Below, piece by piece: positions 47,981 through 59,400 of a stretch of 64,000 nucleotides of DNA (positions are counted from its first letter, which is position 1; each line of letters starts with the position of its first letter). The notes under the pieces are model-generated. The model was not told where the DNA came from and did not search any database. It saw only the letters and a program-made list of their open reading frames with translations. Where the stretch lies: positions 80,146-144,145 of the forward strand of contig PYSS01000100.1 in the NCBI GenBank assembly GCA_003049465.1, given 5' to 3'. Position numbers and translations under genes: made by a program. The stretch comes from Magnaporthiopsis rhizophila. Lineage: Eukaryota > Ascomycota > Sordariomycetes > Magnaporthales > Magnaporthaceae.

Positions 47981-49422
47981 TCAGGCCGCGAAGGCGCGAG
48001 CACTGCGGCGACGGGGCGCGGGGTGCTGGTCCTTGGGAGGGGCGGCGGCCTCGGCGCCCATGGGCTTGCGCACGTCCTTGATGGCGGCTCCCCTGAGTGG
48101 CGGCGTGGCCGTGGCGGCGAGGGTGCCCTGGATGGTCTCGAGGGCGCACATCTCCGGGCCGAGGCCCGTCTCGCCGTCGAAGCCGCCGACGTACCAGCGG
48201 AAGCCACAGAGGGTGCCCTTGTCGCCGCCTGTGCACGACTTGGCGGCCGCCTCGGCCGAGGGTTTGAGCAGGTCCTCCACGGGCTTGGCGATGGCGGGCA
48301 CCATCAGGGTCGAAGCCCACATGAAGCGCGCCAGCTGGCCCTTGTGCGACTTCATGTCGACGTTGCAGGTGCCGACCAGCTCGCACGCGGGCTCGTACAG
48401 GACGTTGGTCGCGTTGTCGGCCGGGCCAAAGTACTGCTTCTGGCTCTCGACGAAGCCCATGACCCGGTCGGTCCACGTCTTGTTGCCGTCAGTGTGGTTG
48501 GCCATGACGGCGGCGCCGTACAGGTAGACGCCCGAGGTGTAGGTGAACGAAACCATGTTGAGCTTCTGGCAGTTTTCACGGCGGTCGGCGCCGTCGACCA
48601 CGTGGAAATTGGCGTCGACAAAGCCGACGGTCCTCGACCAGTCGTACACCTTGTTGGCCCATTCGACGTAGGTCTCGTTGCCCGTGGCGCGGGCGAGGCG
48701 GGCGGCCAGCTGGAAGAAGGCGGCATTGCTGACCGAGTTTTTGTAGTTGATGCCGTGGGGGTTCTCCTTGTAAATCTGCCACGGCAGGCCGCCGCCGCAG
48801 CTCGTCGTATCCCAGCGGCTGGCAAGCGAGTTGAAGATGTTCTCGCCCATCTTGAGCCAGGATGGCACCTTAGACGGAGGCTGAGGGAAGTTGCGCTCCG
48901 CCGCCGCCATGACTGCGAACCCCCAGAACCCGAGGTCATCGTTGCCCAGCTGGCCGGCATGCGCAGGGCTCATGTAGTTGAACTCCGGGCCCACCTGCGC
49001 CAGAAGAGCTGTGGCGATTATATCGTCATCTAGTGAGCAGTAGGGTCAGCCAAATTCCAGAAGGCGGGCGAGATATTATCTTGGAAGGTGTTGGTGCTCA
49101 TACAGCTCTTATCGCCCGTGTAGTGGCTGTAATCCAGCATGGCTCCAGAAAGAGCACCCATCTGCCACCACCAGTACGGAGGGGTGAGATCGACATATTT
49201 CTATGGAAAAAAGGGGGTCAGATCATGTTCGATAAAGTGGAAGGATCAGTTGAGGCCCGAAGAGTGGTATCATACAGCAGCGGTGCCTTTGTAGTAGGAC
49301 ATGGCATCGGCGGCGATGGCTTTGGAAACGCCTTGGACCGAGGCGGAGTCTGTGACCTTGAGATCCTTGGGGAGAGCCGCGGCGACCAGGCCCACCTGGA
49401 TGAACTTGGGTAACAGAACCAT
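47981..49422 (-). CDS. GH76 alpha-1,6-mannanase, Dfg5/Dcw1 type
   Basis: Secreted glycoside hydrolase family 76 protein. Fungal members are thought to join GPI-protein glycans to the cell wall or act as endo-alpha-1,6-mannanases. Exons are 49422-49276, 49200-49104 and 49029-47981, giving 430 residues. Introns are GTATGA..CCATAG and GTATGA..CACTAG. A TAA codon lies in frame four codons before ATG 49422, which fixes the start. A hydrophobic N-terminus (about residues 1-16) may be a signal peptide. PPYWWWQMGALSG and TGDKSYDDIIATALL bracket the second join. The paired catalytic aspartates are expected at Asp112-Asp113 in GNDDLGFWGF. TTSCGGGLPWQI is a family signature. Several N-glycosylation sites (NETY, NHTD, NKTW, NATN) are present. 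Unlike Dfg5 and Dcw1, the C-terminus is basic (RRRSARAFAA) with no hydrophobic GPI tail. Confidence 0.9.
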
Positions 49423-51053
49423 TGTTGCGTCTTAGAGGAAGATGCAAAAAGGGATAGGCGCCACGACGATAGTAGAATGCGCAAAGATCGGCCGACGACT
49501 GGGAGCGGAGTGGGAGAAGAGAAGAGACCCAAGGGAAGGCACTCCTGTGCCTCGTCGAGGAAGATGGCGAGAGAAATGGGGACTTTGAGTATGACAAGCG
49601 CCTGTCCGAGCGAGCAAAAGAAGCTTTGGGCGAGTAATGGTACTAGCCCTGAATAGAAATTGAAGGCGACGGTCGTAGTCGATCTTACTGGACTTGCAGG
49701 CGAAGAAGGTTGTGGTAAAGACGATGGTGAACGAATGAGCCGGCTCCAAGGAGGAGGAACGAATGTAAGGTCCGAGGACAGAAAGCTGCAACAAGTACAG
49801 CACGGCAAAGCGAACGAAAGGCGCAGCAGTCGATAAAGAGGGCAAGGGGACAAAAAGAGAAAGGAAATACCTAACGCAAAAGAAGCGAAGGGACCAACAC
49901 TCAGGCTTACTGCGAATGCTTGGGGATGGAGATGGCGGCTGGGAGGCATGGCCCAGCAGCTCGTGCGGCCTTTTAAAGAAGCTCAAGGCATGAGGCCGGC
50001 ACCCATGCCACCCCACGCCTGACAATGGTTCCCGCCCTGGGCGCCAACAAAGGGATAGCCCTGGTGTCAAATGGCGTGTGCAGGTCCATCTGGCTACCTT
50101 CCCTAGCCAGGCACAGCAGGACAGTCTGGCCCGCCCCTGGTCCAATGCTCTCGTTCCCATCAATCTCGAGAGCCAAGCGACCAGAATGTCCAATTGTCAG
50201 GGGAGGGGGCGCATGTTTCGTTTCCTGCCGTTGTGCGGCGGGTCACCACACCTCGGCCAAAAACAGCAGCTGCCGTCACAGTAATCGATGTTGCACTGGG
50301 CTTGAAGCTTTGCGCAGCTGGGCCGCAGCAAGAAGCAGGGGTTAGATTGGCAATGCAGGACCGGGATGTTGCTTGCCCAATGGCCAAAAGTGGCAGCGTC
50401 CGAAAAGACAATCGCTGAGCAGGGATGGATGGGCGGGCTCCAATCGGGTTCTGCAGAAACGGTCAGTTCCCGACTGCATGGCGCTGGCAGGCTTGGACGC
50501 TGGTGGGGCGACGCAGGGGGAAGGAGGGGTTGATTGGCAGCCGTCAACCCCAAACTCGATCTCTTGGCCTCAGTCAGGGGGCTGAAACATGAAACGGACC
50601 CGGCTTCTGGTTGGGTTATTTTGGCCCTTTGTCTCGTTTCTATATACGCGACCTGAAGAAGGGCGCGAACTGCGAGGCCGAAAGGGCCGGGCCGAAGATA
50701 ACGAACGAAATCAAAGCCGCGCGCCTCGCCGGCGTCAATCGGGAGCCACTGCGGTGCAGCTTTCGAGGCGTCTGTCGTCTGTCGTTCGGCGCGGCATTGC
50801 AAGTGAGTCGTTGGCGAGAGGACCTCGTATCCGTTCGGTGGGTCCACCACAAGAGGCAATGTGGGAGCAGCTTAATTCACCTGGAACGCTCCTGTGGGTC
50901 TGAGCAAGCGCCCTCCATGATCGGGTTGAAGAGGGCAATCACCTGCTGCTGGCGACGGGGTCGTGAAGGCAGCAGCTTCGGCGCTTGCATTTTCCCACAA
51001 GGAACTTCTCTGCAGATTCGAGCTTTCGCCAGCAACTCGTAGTAGATCTTAGA

Positions 51054-51073
51054 TACCTACCTACCTACCTACC
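51054..51073. repeat. TACC tetranucleotide microsatellite
   Basis: Five perfect TACC units followed by TAAG. The same tetranucleotide, often joined to CCTAGG, recurs at several other intergenic places in this window. Confidence 0.9.
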
Positions 51074-52003
51074 TAAGTAGTGTTCACATCAGGGCTACCG
51101 AGAACTTAGGCCGGAGGCACACGTTCGGCGGGTGTGGCGTCCGCAGTTTGATAGACGCTAGGCAGTGTATCCCTTTCGACAAAAAAAGCATACCAGATGC
51201 TAATGGCATTTTGGCATTTAAGCATCTAACTCTGGATAGGGCTGTTACTCCACATTGCACGCCAAAAATACAGAGCCAGCCAAAAACCAGCTTTTCGGGT
51301 CCCCTCTATCATGTTTGCTCCTGGGTCTCCCCATACTCGGCTGAAACCAGCATCTGTCATGGAGCTCTGTGTTGACCCAAGATCCAGGTGATCGTAGAGG
51401 TCCCTACTTATCAATTACGCATTCTGTTGGTATATTTGGCCTATGTTTGGTTGACAGACTTGTGAGAGAAGACCAGACTACGAATGTTTCTTCGATTGCC
51501 GGATCATGGGCTGCATTTGTTCGTCCTTCTTGATACCTGCCGCTTTAAACTGCTCCCTCGAGATGCTGCGTCGGACTGCTGCGCAGGCCGTTGGCTGTCT
51601 GTCGGATTTTATTCACGTCCAAGGCATTGCTCGAGCGTGCGCTAAATTCTTCGTTCATCCATGGTGTTATGAGATCTCATGCAGTTTGTGCTGGCGGCTA
51701 GTCCTTTTCGGGACCGAGGCCACCAAGGGGCTATCTCGGTAGGCTCGCCGACGCGACCGAAGTCCCGGTGCTTAATCGAAATAAGAGGCCTCGGCTGTCT
51801 TCCTGCTCGATCGGCAATCCCATTCTGGTGGTCTTCTTCACCTTCAATTCTTGGGCAGTCGACCAAAGGCCAACCACAGTCTCTCTCTAATCACATTCAT
51901 TCGCCTGGAAACAGAACAAAACAAGGTCGCTCGTTAGTTCTTCAAACACTCGCTTGCTCCCGCTTCTCGTCCCTGAACGATCATACTCTTTGCGGTGTTC
52001 TGC

Positions 52004-52054
52004 ATGACGGCCGTTCAACTCCAACGAGCCACCCTTCACGACACCTCGAGATAA
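52004..52054 (+). promoter_or_regulatory. Possible 16-codon upstream ORF
   Basis: ATG at 52004 opens 16 sense codons and ends at TAA 52052-52054, 23 nt before the start codon of the GPI-anchored protein and in another frame. If the transcript begins upstream of 52004 this would be scanned first and could lower translation of the main frame. Transcript start is unknown. Confidence 0.35.
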
Positions 52055-52077
52055 AGACTACGCCGGCCTCCTCCAAG

Positions 52078-52826
52078 ATGCGCCAGTCTCTGCTCCTCGC
52101 CGCCGCCGCCATGGCCGGTCCGTCCGCCGCCCAGGTGGTGACCATGCATCTGCCCGCTTTCGGGGCCCTCAAGCCCGTGGGCTCCGTCATCAGCTCGGAG
52201 AAGGACAAGACCACCTTCTCCATCACCTGCGGCAGCGGCACTCCCGCCACGGCCTTTTGCCCGTTTGGCCAGAACTTCCGCATCACCTCCGCTCCCTCGA
52301 CCATCATCTTCACGCAGACCGCGCCGTTGGACGAATCCATGATCTCATCCCTAGGATCTGCTTCCGAGTAAGGCAGCCGGCCAGCCATCCACGGCCCTAG
52401 AATCTCCGTGTGATGACATAGAACATGACCAGTGGCTAACATTGTATCGTCTTTTGCCATCCCGCCCGGCTCAGGGTCGTGGACGCCACCTGCTCGTCAA
52501 CCGACGACGCGACCCTGTCGTGCACCGGCGCCATGCGGCTCATGTCCGGCTCCTCAACGCTCTCCTCCACCGCGTTCCAGGACGTCGCCACCGACGCGTC
52601 TTCGCTGCGCGTCGCCGTCACCATGACCGACAAGCTGCCCGGCGGCACGGCCGCCGCCGCCACCGCCACCCCGACCGGGACGGGCACTGCGGCCGGCAAC
52701 CCCAACGCCGCATCCACAAGCAGCACCAGCACCAGCACCAGCAGCCGTAACGCCGGGCCCAGGGCGACCCAGAATGCCGTGCTCGCCGGCGTCGCCGCCC
52801 TTGTCGGTGGCGCGGCTATGCTGTGA
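52078..52826 (+). CDS. Small GPI-anchored surface protein
   Basis: Exons 52078-52367 and 52475-52826 give 213 residues. The intron is GTAAGG..GCTCAG with a GCTAAC branch site. The N-terminus MRQSLLLAAAAMAGPSAAQ is a classic signal peptide, cut near residue 19. The mature domain (about 20-165) has four cysteines visible as ITCGSG, AFCPFG, ATCSST and LSCTG, likely two disulphides. A Ser/Thr/Ala-rich stalk follows (about 165-190). The C-terminus, RNAGPRATQN then a hydrophobic AVLAGVAALVGGAAML, fits GPI attachment. It is expected at the plasma membrane or cell wall. Fungi carry many such small proteins of unknown role, and I cannot assign a specific function. Confidence in the topology is high. 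Confidence 0.85.
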
Positions 52827-53631
52827 GCTAGCTGGCTGGCCGGTGAAGCGGCGGAGATGGTGTGGGCAGGCAAGGGTGAGGAGGGGTGTATTGTGATATA
52901 ATGTCTCGAGGCGTTGGAGCAGCTGCGGCCGGGATTCAAAATCGGCATTCTCGAACAACTACCTAGCTTTGAACTCCTGTAGACCTGGTTAGCCCTACTA
53001 GCAGAGTTTTGCAATGCTTCTTTGTTCGGCCCGGATACAGATACGGCAGCTCAGGGGAGCTAGCGTTACGACAAGTTCTCCTCATCGCTGCACCACTTGA
53101 CAGAGCAGTATATCAAACAATCAGCTTTAGGCATTGTATAATCGAACATTAGGAACATCGTAAACTAGAAAGCTAGAACCTTGCGCAGATGGCTGTATAC
53201 CTGAGTGTGCATGTGTAAGTGTCTGGTATATATGTGAGGCATCTCGTTGATAAGGTCAAGCCTGGGAAAACGTCAGTGTACGTAGTGGTGATTCTGGAGA
53301 AGTCATAAACACCACCATTTTCCCATCCAACCAACCCATTTAAATGTGCCCAAACCAAGCTAATCTGTACACATTCCTGCCCCCAAATAGACTGGAAATG
53401 GGAAGGGAGAAAATCCGTGGAGATGGCCAATTAAAAACACAAAAGCCAGGTCATGTGGCCGCCAGCTGTCTTCCGTCCTCAACTCTTTTTGCCCCTCGTA
53501 GACGCGCCGCCACCACTTGACGTTTTTACTGTTACAACGTCGCCGCCCAGCGGATGGCCGTGTGACTTTGCTGTGCCGGCCGCCAGACGTGCGCGAGAGG
53601 CTTTCACCAACCCCGCCACGACTCGGCTCTC
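52827..53631. other. Convergent 3' spacer
   Basis: AT-richer than its neighbours; convergent ends of the GPI-protein and helicase genes. A short ACTACCTAGC motif lies at about 52958. No gene seen. Confidence 0.55.
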
Positions 53632-55904
53632 TTAGAAGGAGGAATCAAACCCACCGCGACCGCCTCCCCTGCGGTCAAAGCCGCCGCGGTCGCCTCCTCC
53701 CCTGCGGTCAAAACCACCGCGGTCTCCGCCTCCCCTGCGGTCAAAGCCGCCGCGGTCGCCTCCTCTGCGGTCAAAGCCGCCACGGTCGCCTCCTCCCCTG
53801 CGGTCAAAGCCAAAGCTGCCACGATCACCACCCCTCCGGTCAAAACCGCCACGGTCGCCTCCCCTGTTGCTACGATCGCCGAAGCTGCCACGGTCACCAA
53901 AGCTGCCACGGTCGCCGCGGTCGCCGAAGGTGCCTCGATCACCGAAGCCGCCGCGGTCACCACCGCCTCCAACTCCGAATTGGTGGTAGTCTCCGAAGTC
54001 CAGGTCGTCTGCTGTGTTGCGTGTCGAAATTCTGCGCTTGGTGCCGATATTTACACCTGGGATGCGTGCGATGCCCTTCCTCTCGGCCAAGTTGGGTGAC
54101 AGGACAGGTGGTTCCTCCCAGCCCCAGGCATTCCTGGTCCAGTCGTTGAGTTGCTCGACTAGCTCGGGCAGCAGGTGCTTCTCAGCCTGGCCGAAATGGA
54201 TCAGGTAAGTTTCCTCCAACATGCCCTCTGGAATGCGCCTAAGCTGCCTTGCGACGGCACGGTAGCTAGGACTCGCGTCTTCCAGCTTTGCAGGGCCTCT
54301 ATCGGCTGTGGCAGCCTCGATGTCCGCACGACGTTTGATAGGAAGACCGCCGAGCATGCGGCGGGCGTCGTTCATCGCGAATTGGGGAATAAGGATCCAA
54401 CCCTCTCCCGCCTTCTCCGCTCTGCCCGTCCGACCCAGGCGATGGATGTACTGTTCCCTCTGGGGCGGCATGCCGTACTGTATGACGTGGGTAACGTTGG
54501 GGAAGTCCATGCCTCGGGCTGTCACATCAGAGGACACAAGGATTGCTGACTTGGCCCTCCTGAAGTTCTCGGCTGCCCTCGTTCGCTGGGACTGGTCCAG
54601 CTTGGAATGGATGTAGAAGACCTCGGGTATCTGGGGCAGGTCCCTGCTGATCTGGGACATGATCCTGGCCGACATGTGTGTGAGGGTCGTGAAGGGGAAG
54701 AAGATGATGGCCTTGAAGGGGTCCTTCAGAGGGTCTTTCTCGCGCTCCTCGACCTGCTTGATGACAAGATCGACCACGGCGGGGAGCATGTTCTCGTAGC
54801 GCTTCACGGGAACAATGAACTGAGGCACCTTCTCGTGCGTGGCCGCCTCGTCTTCCTTGATGGTCTGCACGAACTTGAAGTTCTTGCGGTCGACATACCA
54901 CCTCGCCAGGTTGACGACATTGTCTGGGATGGTGGCGGAAAATAAGAGGGTTTGGCGAGGCTGCCTCTCCCGGTCAGGAAGCATCTCGACAATGGATCTG
55001 AGCTCCCTCTCAAATCCGACGTCAAGCATCCTATCGGCTTCATCCAGAACAAGGGCCGAAATCTTGGGCGCCGTCACCCCGGACGACGAGTCCGCAAGCA
55101 GATCGTTCAGACGCCCGGGAGTGCCCACGAGAATGTGGCAGCCATATCGGTGCATCTCATTGAGTGATTGCCTCTTCCTCGTGCCACCGACAGCGAGCGC
55201 AACTTTGAGTCCCGTGTTGGCACAGAGCCTCTCGGCCTCCTTGGCGATCTGTTCTGCGAGCTCGCGGGTAGGAGAGATGACAATGGCACGAATGTCAAGT
55301 TTGCTGCCGATGGCATTGCTTGCGCGATCAGAATACCGTCCACGAACGGCCAGGGAAGGGTCGTTTGCGAGGATCCGTTGGAACACCGGCGTCAGGAACG
55401 CGAGGGTCTTGCCTGTGCCAGTTTTGGCCTGAGCAACCCTGTCGTTTATACCCGTATTAGTCACAAGATCATGTTCAAACACACCGACAGAGACAAGAGC
55501 TGGATTCACGAGGGGTGTAAACGTTGTTGATCTTACATATCCTTCCCTTCCAGGGCCGGACCGAGAGTTGCTGATTGGACTTCCGTCATATTTTGGTAGC
55601 CCATGTCTGTCACAATGGCCCTGACAAGGCTCTCGTGGACTCCCAATTTTGGCAGGTCGGTGAACTTGGTGATGTGGCCCGGTTCGGAAGGTCCGGGCGC
55701 CTCATCCCGCGCCTCGGCAGCGCTGGAGTAGCGGCGCCATGCTTGCGAACGCAGTGAGGACGGGAGTCTGGTGGGCCGGAGGAGGGCCGAGGCAACGAAG
55801 GTCGGCTGAATTTGCTTTGCAGCAGCAGCTGACGCTGCGGACCCCGGCAGCGAGGCCGAGAGCCTAGCAAGACGAACTTGCCGGGCGATGGATGTCCTGA
55901 ACAT
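53632..55904 (-). CDS. mss116: Mitochondrial DEAD-box RNA helicase, Mss116 type, with RGG tail
   Basis: ATP-dependent RNA helicase or chaperone. In yeast Mss116 promotes splicing of mitochondrial group I and II introns and translation. Exons 55904-55537 and 55438-53632 give 724 residues. The intron is GTAAGA..CGACAG. The in-frame reading continues upstream of 55904 but has no other ATG. The Arg/Ser/Ala-rich N-terminus (MFRTSIARQVRLARL, no acids for the first 70 residues) is a strong mitochondrial presequence. Helicase motifs are the Q motif MTEVQSATLG, Walker A AKTGTGKT at 127-134, PTREL at 179-183, DEAD at 255-258, SAT at 290-292, and HRLGRTGRA. From about residue 620 the tail is a repeated GGDRGGFDRRGG array, an RNA-binding RGG region. 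Orthology to Mss116 (versus another mitochondrial DEAD protein) is likely, not proven. Confidence 0.9.
53650..53965 (-). repeat. Coding repeat for Arg/Gly/Asp/Phe-rich helicase tail
   Basis: The plus strand shows repeated blocks of CCTCCCCTGCGGTCAAA and near variants at roughly 24-30-bp spacing. They encode FDRRGGDRGG-type units (GFGDRG units further upstream). Near-identical codons between units suggest recent unit duplication, so unit number may vary between strains. Confidence 0.85.
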
Positions 55905-56449
55905 CCTGGGGAGAGGACGAGGGGAGCGAGGTGGGGGAGAGAACAATAACGACCAGCAGCAAGGAATGTAGGAAAAGAAAACGGCTTGTAATAGGGGGCC
56001 AGAACTCCTCCAAAACGAGTTGATCAATGGCAGCCGAGTGCTCGATGTAAAATCAGAGGCCCGGGGAGAAAAAAAAAATTGAGTGCCTTCATGAGGAGGC
56101 GGAAGATAAGTTTGCGCCAGACGCGAGCAGGATGCGGGCAAAAAAAAAAAAAAAAAAGTTGCGGGCGGTCGACAGCGGTGGAGTGGGGCGAGAAGCCACC
56201 AAGGGCCCTACCATAGGTTGGGGGAAAGCTTCAATCATTGCGCGATAACGATAAGACTGGCGGTCCTTGTTCCAATCGACTCCACTCTAACTCCCCCGCC
56301 GTCCTTGCGACGCGGACAGCCCTCCCCGCCAACGCGTGGGATTTTGTTTACTTGGGAAATCAATGCATTTGGCCCTCAGCCTTTCCCCCACCGTCGCAAT
56401 CCAACGCAGACCAACAACGGACCACAGCTAGCCTCGCCGAACCGTCAGG
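55905..56449. promoter_or_regulatory. Divergent promoter of the Mss116-type helicase and smc2
   Basis: A 545-bp spacer between two outward-read genes with an 18-A run at 56140-56157 and a shorter A-run near 56071-56079. No gene seen. Confidence 0.6.
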
Positions 56450-59400
56450 ATGAGGGTTACAGAAATAATTATAGATGTGAGGCGCAAATTTGCCCGAATT
56501 CTGTTTCTTGGAGGATCACAACTGACACACCGACCAGGGCTTCAAATCCTATGCCGTCCGGACGGTGATCTCGGGATGGTAAACAAAGTACCTAGGGGTC
56601 CATGGGCTGGCCGTACAGCGTACAGTGCAAACTGGAACTAACAGCCACAGGGACGAGAGTTTCAACTCCATCACGGGCCTCAACGGGAGCGGGAAGTCCA
56701 ACATCCTCGATGCGATATGTTTTGTTCTGGGCATTACCAACATGTCCACGGTTCGGGCGCAGAACCAGCAGGTTAGTATCCAGCTCCGGCGCGGTTGCGG
56801 CAGCTTCTTGAGGTACATACAGCAGCTGACGCGGCTGCTCTCTGCCAACCAGGATCTCATATACAAGCGCGGTCAGGCAGGAGTCACTAAAGCGAGCGTG
56901 ACTATCGTATTCGATAATAGGGATAAGAAGACCTCCCCAATAGGATTCGAGGAATACGCGACCATTAGCGTCACGCGCCAGGTCGTCCTGGGCGGAACCT
57001 CCAAGTACCTGATCAACGGCCACCGCGCCCAACAACAGACCGTCCAGAACCTGTTCCAGTCGGTGCAGCTGAACATCAATAACCCAAACTTCCTCATCAT
57101 GCAAGGGCGCATCACCAAGGTTCTCAACATGAAGGCCGTCGAGATTCTCGCCATGATCGAGGAGGCTGCTGGGACAAGGATGTTTGAGGACCGCCGGGAC
57201 AAGGCGCTCAAGACCATGGGCAAGAAAGAGATGAAGCTACAGGAGATCAAGGAGCTCCTGAGCGAGGAGATTGAGCCCAAGCTGGAGAAGCTACGCACGG
57301 AAAAAAGGGCATTCCTGGACTTCCAACAGACCCAGAACGACCTGGAGCGCCTGAGCAGGGTGGTCATTGCCCATGACTACGTCAGGAACCAGGAGAAGTT
57401 GCGGCAGTCCGCTGCGGACCTAGAGGCCAAGAAGGCGCGACAGAAGGGTCTGGAGGACTCTGCCATCAAGCTCAAGAGCGAGATTGCACACCTCGAAGAG
57501 GATGCCAAGAGAGTAAGAGCACAGCGTGACAAAGAGCTTCGCAAGGGCGCCAAGGCCCAGGCGCTTGAGGAGGCGGCAAAGAAGCACTCCAACGAGCTTG
57601 TCCGTCTTGCCACCGTCGCGGACTTGAAAAATTCCAGCATGACAGAGGAGCAAGAGCGGAGGACCGCGGGCGAGAAGACCGTTTCGGAGCTCGAGTCTGC
57701 CCTCAAGGAGAAGACGAAGGCGTACGAAAAAGCCAAGGCCCGATACGACCAGGCCAAGGAGGAACTGGAGAAGCAGAACCAAGACGCCGAGGCGAAAGAG
57801 GAACTGCTGCAGACCCTACAGACCGGTGTCGCATCCAAGGAAGGGCAGGAGAATGGCTATCAGGGCCAGCTCCAGGATGCAAGGAACCGGGCGACAGCGG
57901 CCGTGACGGTGCAGGAACAGGCCAAGATCAAGACGGCCCACTTAGAGAAGCGCATCAAGGAGGAAGAGCCTCGCGCGAAGAAGGCAAAGGCACAGAACGC
58001 GGGGCTTCTCCGCGACCTTGATGGCCTGAAGGCGCAGGCTGAGAGGCTCGAAAAGGAGCTCGGCAAGCTCGGCTTCAGCCCCGGCGCCGAGGAAGACATG
58101 TACAAGCAGGAGGGTGCGCTACAGCAGTCGATCCGCAACCTCCGCCAGGAAAGTGACGTGCTGAAGCGCAAGGTGGCCAACATCGACTTCAACTACGCGA
58201 ACCCGGTTCCCAACTTTGACCGATCCAAGGTCAAGGGCCTGGTAGCGCAGCTCTTCACCCTAGACAAGCAGCACACGGCGGCTGGCACTGCTCTGGAGAT
58301 CTGCGCGGGCGGCCGTCTGTACAACGTCGTGGTCGACACGGCTGAGACCGGCACGCAACTGCTCCAGAACGGAAAGTTGCGCAAGCGCGTCACCATCATC
58401 CCGCTAAACAAGATCGCCGCGTTCCGGGCGTCGGCGTCTACCATTGCGACGGCGCAGTCAATCGCGCCGGGCAAGGTCGACTTGGCGCTGTCACTGGTTG
58501 GATATGACGACGAGGTTTCGGCGGCGATGGAGTATGTCTTCGGCAACACGCTCGTCTGCGCCGACGCCGGCACGGCCAAGAGGGTCACGTTCGACCCCAA
58601 CGTGCGCATGCGCAGCATCACCCTCGAGGGCGATGCATACGACCCATCTGGAACTCTCTCGGGCGGCAGCTCGCCCAACTCGAGCGGCGTCCTTGTCACG
58701 CTTCAGAAACTCAACGAGATCACTCGCAGTCTGAACGAGGCTGAGGCGTCTCTCAGGGCCCTGCAGGCCAGGATTTCCAGCGAGAAGTCCAAGCTCGATC
58801 AGGCGCGGAAGCTGAAGCAAGAGTTGGATTTGAAGACGCACGAGATCAAGCTTGCAGAAGAGCAGATTGGCAGCAATTCGTCCTCTTCCATCATCCAGGA
58901 GGTGGAGAAGATGAAGGAGCAGATCGTACAGCTGAAGCAAGACGCCGCCGAAGCCAAGCAGAAGCAGGCCGATGCCAACGCCGACGTCAAGAGGATTGAA
59001 AAGGATATGAAGGATTTTGACAACAACAAAGACGCGAAACTGGTTGAGCTTCAGGCTTCGCTGGACAAGCTTCGGGCCTCTTTGGGGGAAAACTCAACAT
59101 CGGTCAAGGCCCTCCAGAAGGAGCTTCAGAGTGCGCAGCTCGACTCGGAGCAGGTCGGTGGCGATTTGGCGGCCGCTCGGGAGCAACTCCAGGAGATCGA
59201 CCTGGCCATCAGCGCCCAGAAGGACGAAATTGCCGAGCTGGCCAAACAGCAGGCCGCGCTGAATGAGACATACGAGGCCGCTCAGGCCCAGCTCGAGGAC
59301 GAGCGGGCGAAGCTGAGCATCTTCGATGACGAGCTGCGTGCGCTCGAGGATGCGACTCGGTCCAAGAACGCTCGAATCACCGAGGAGGGCCTGGAGATGC

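Larger units (their letters stand above)
49423..52077. promoter_or_regulatory. Divergent spacer between the GH76 and GPI-protein genes
   Basis: This 2.65-kb non-coding region should contain both promoters. It holds five tandem TACC units at 51054-51073 and a possible upstream ORF at 52004-52054. The long frame at 50197-50859 (minus) has no family features and is not called. Confidence 0.5.

Noticed and set aside
50197..50859. 220-codon minus-strand frame between the GH76 and GPI-protein genes
   Set aside because: No recognisable domain, many overlapping frames on both strands, and no intron structure joining it to anything.
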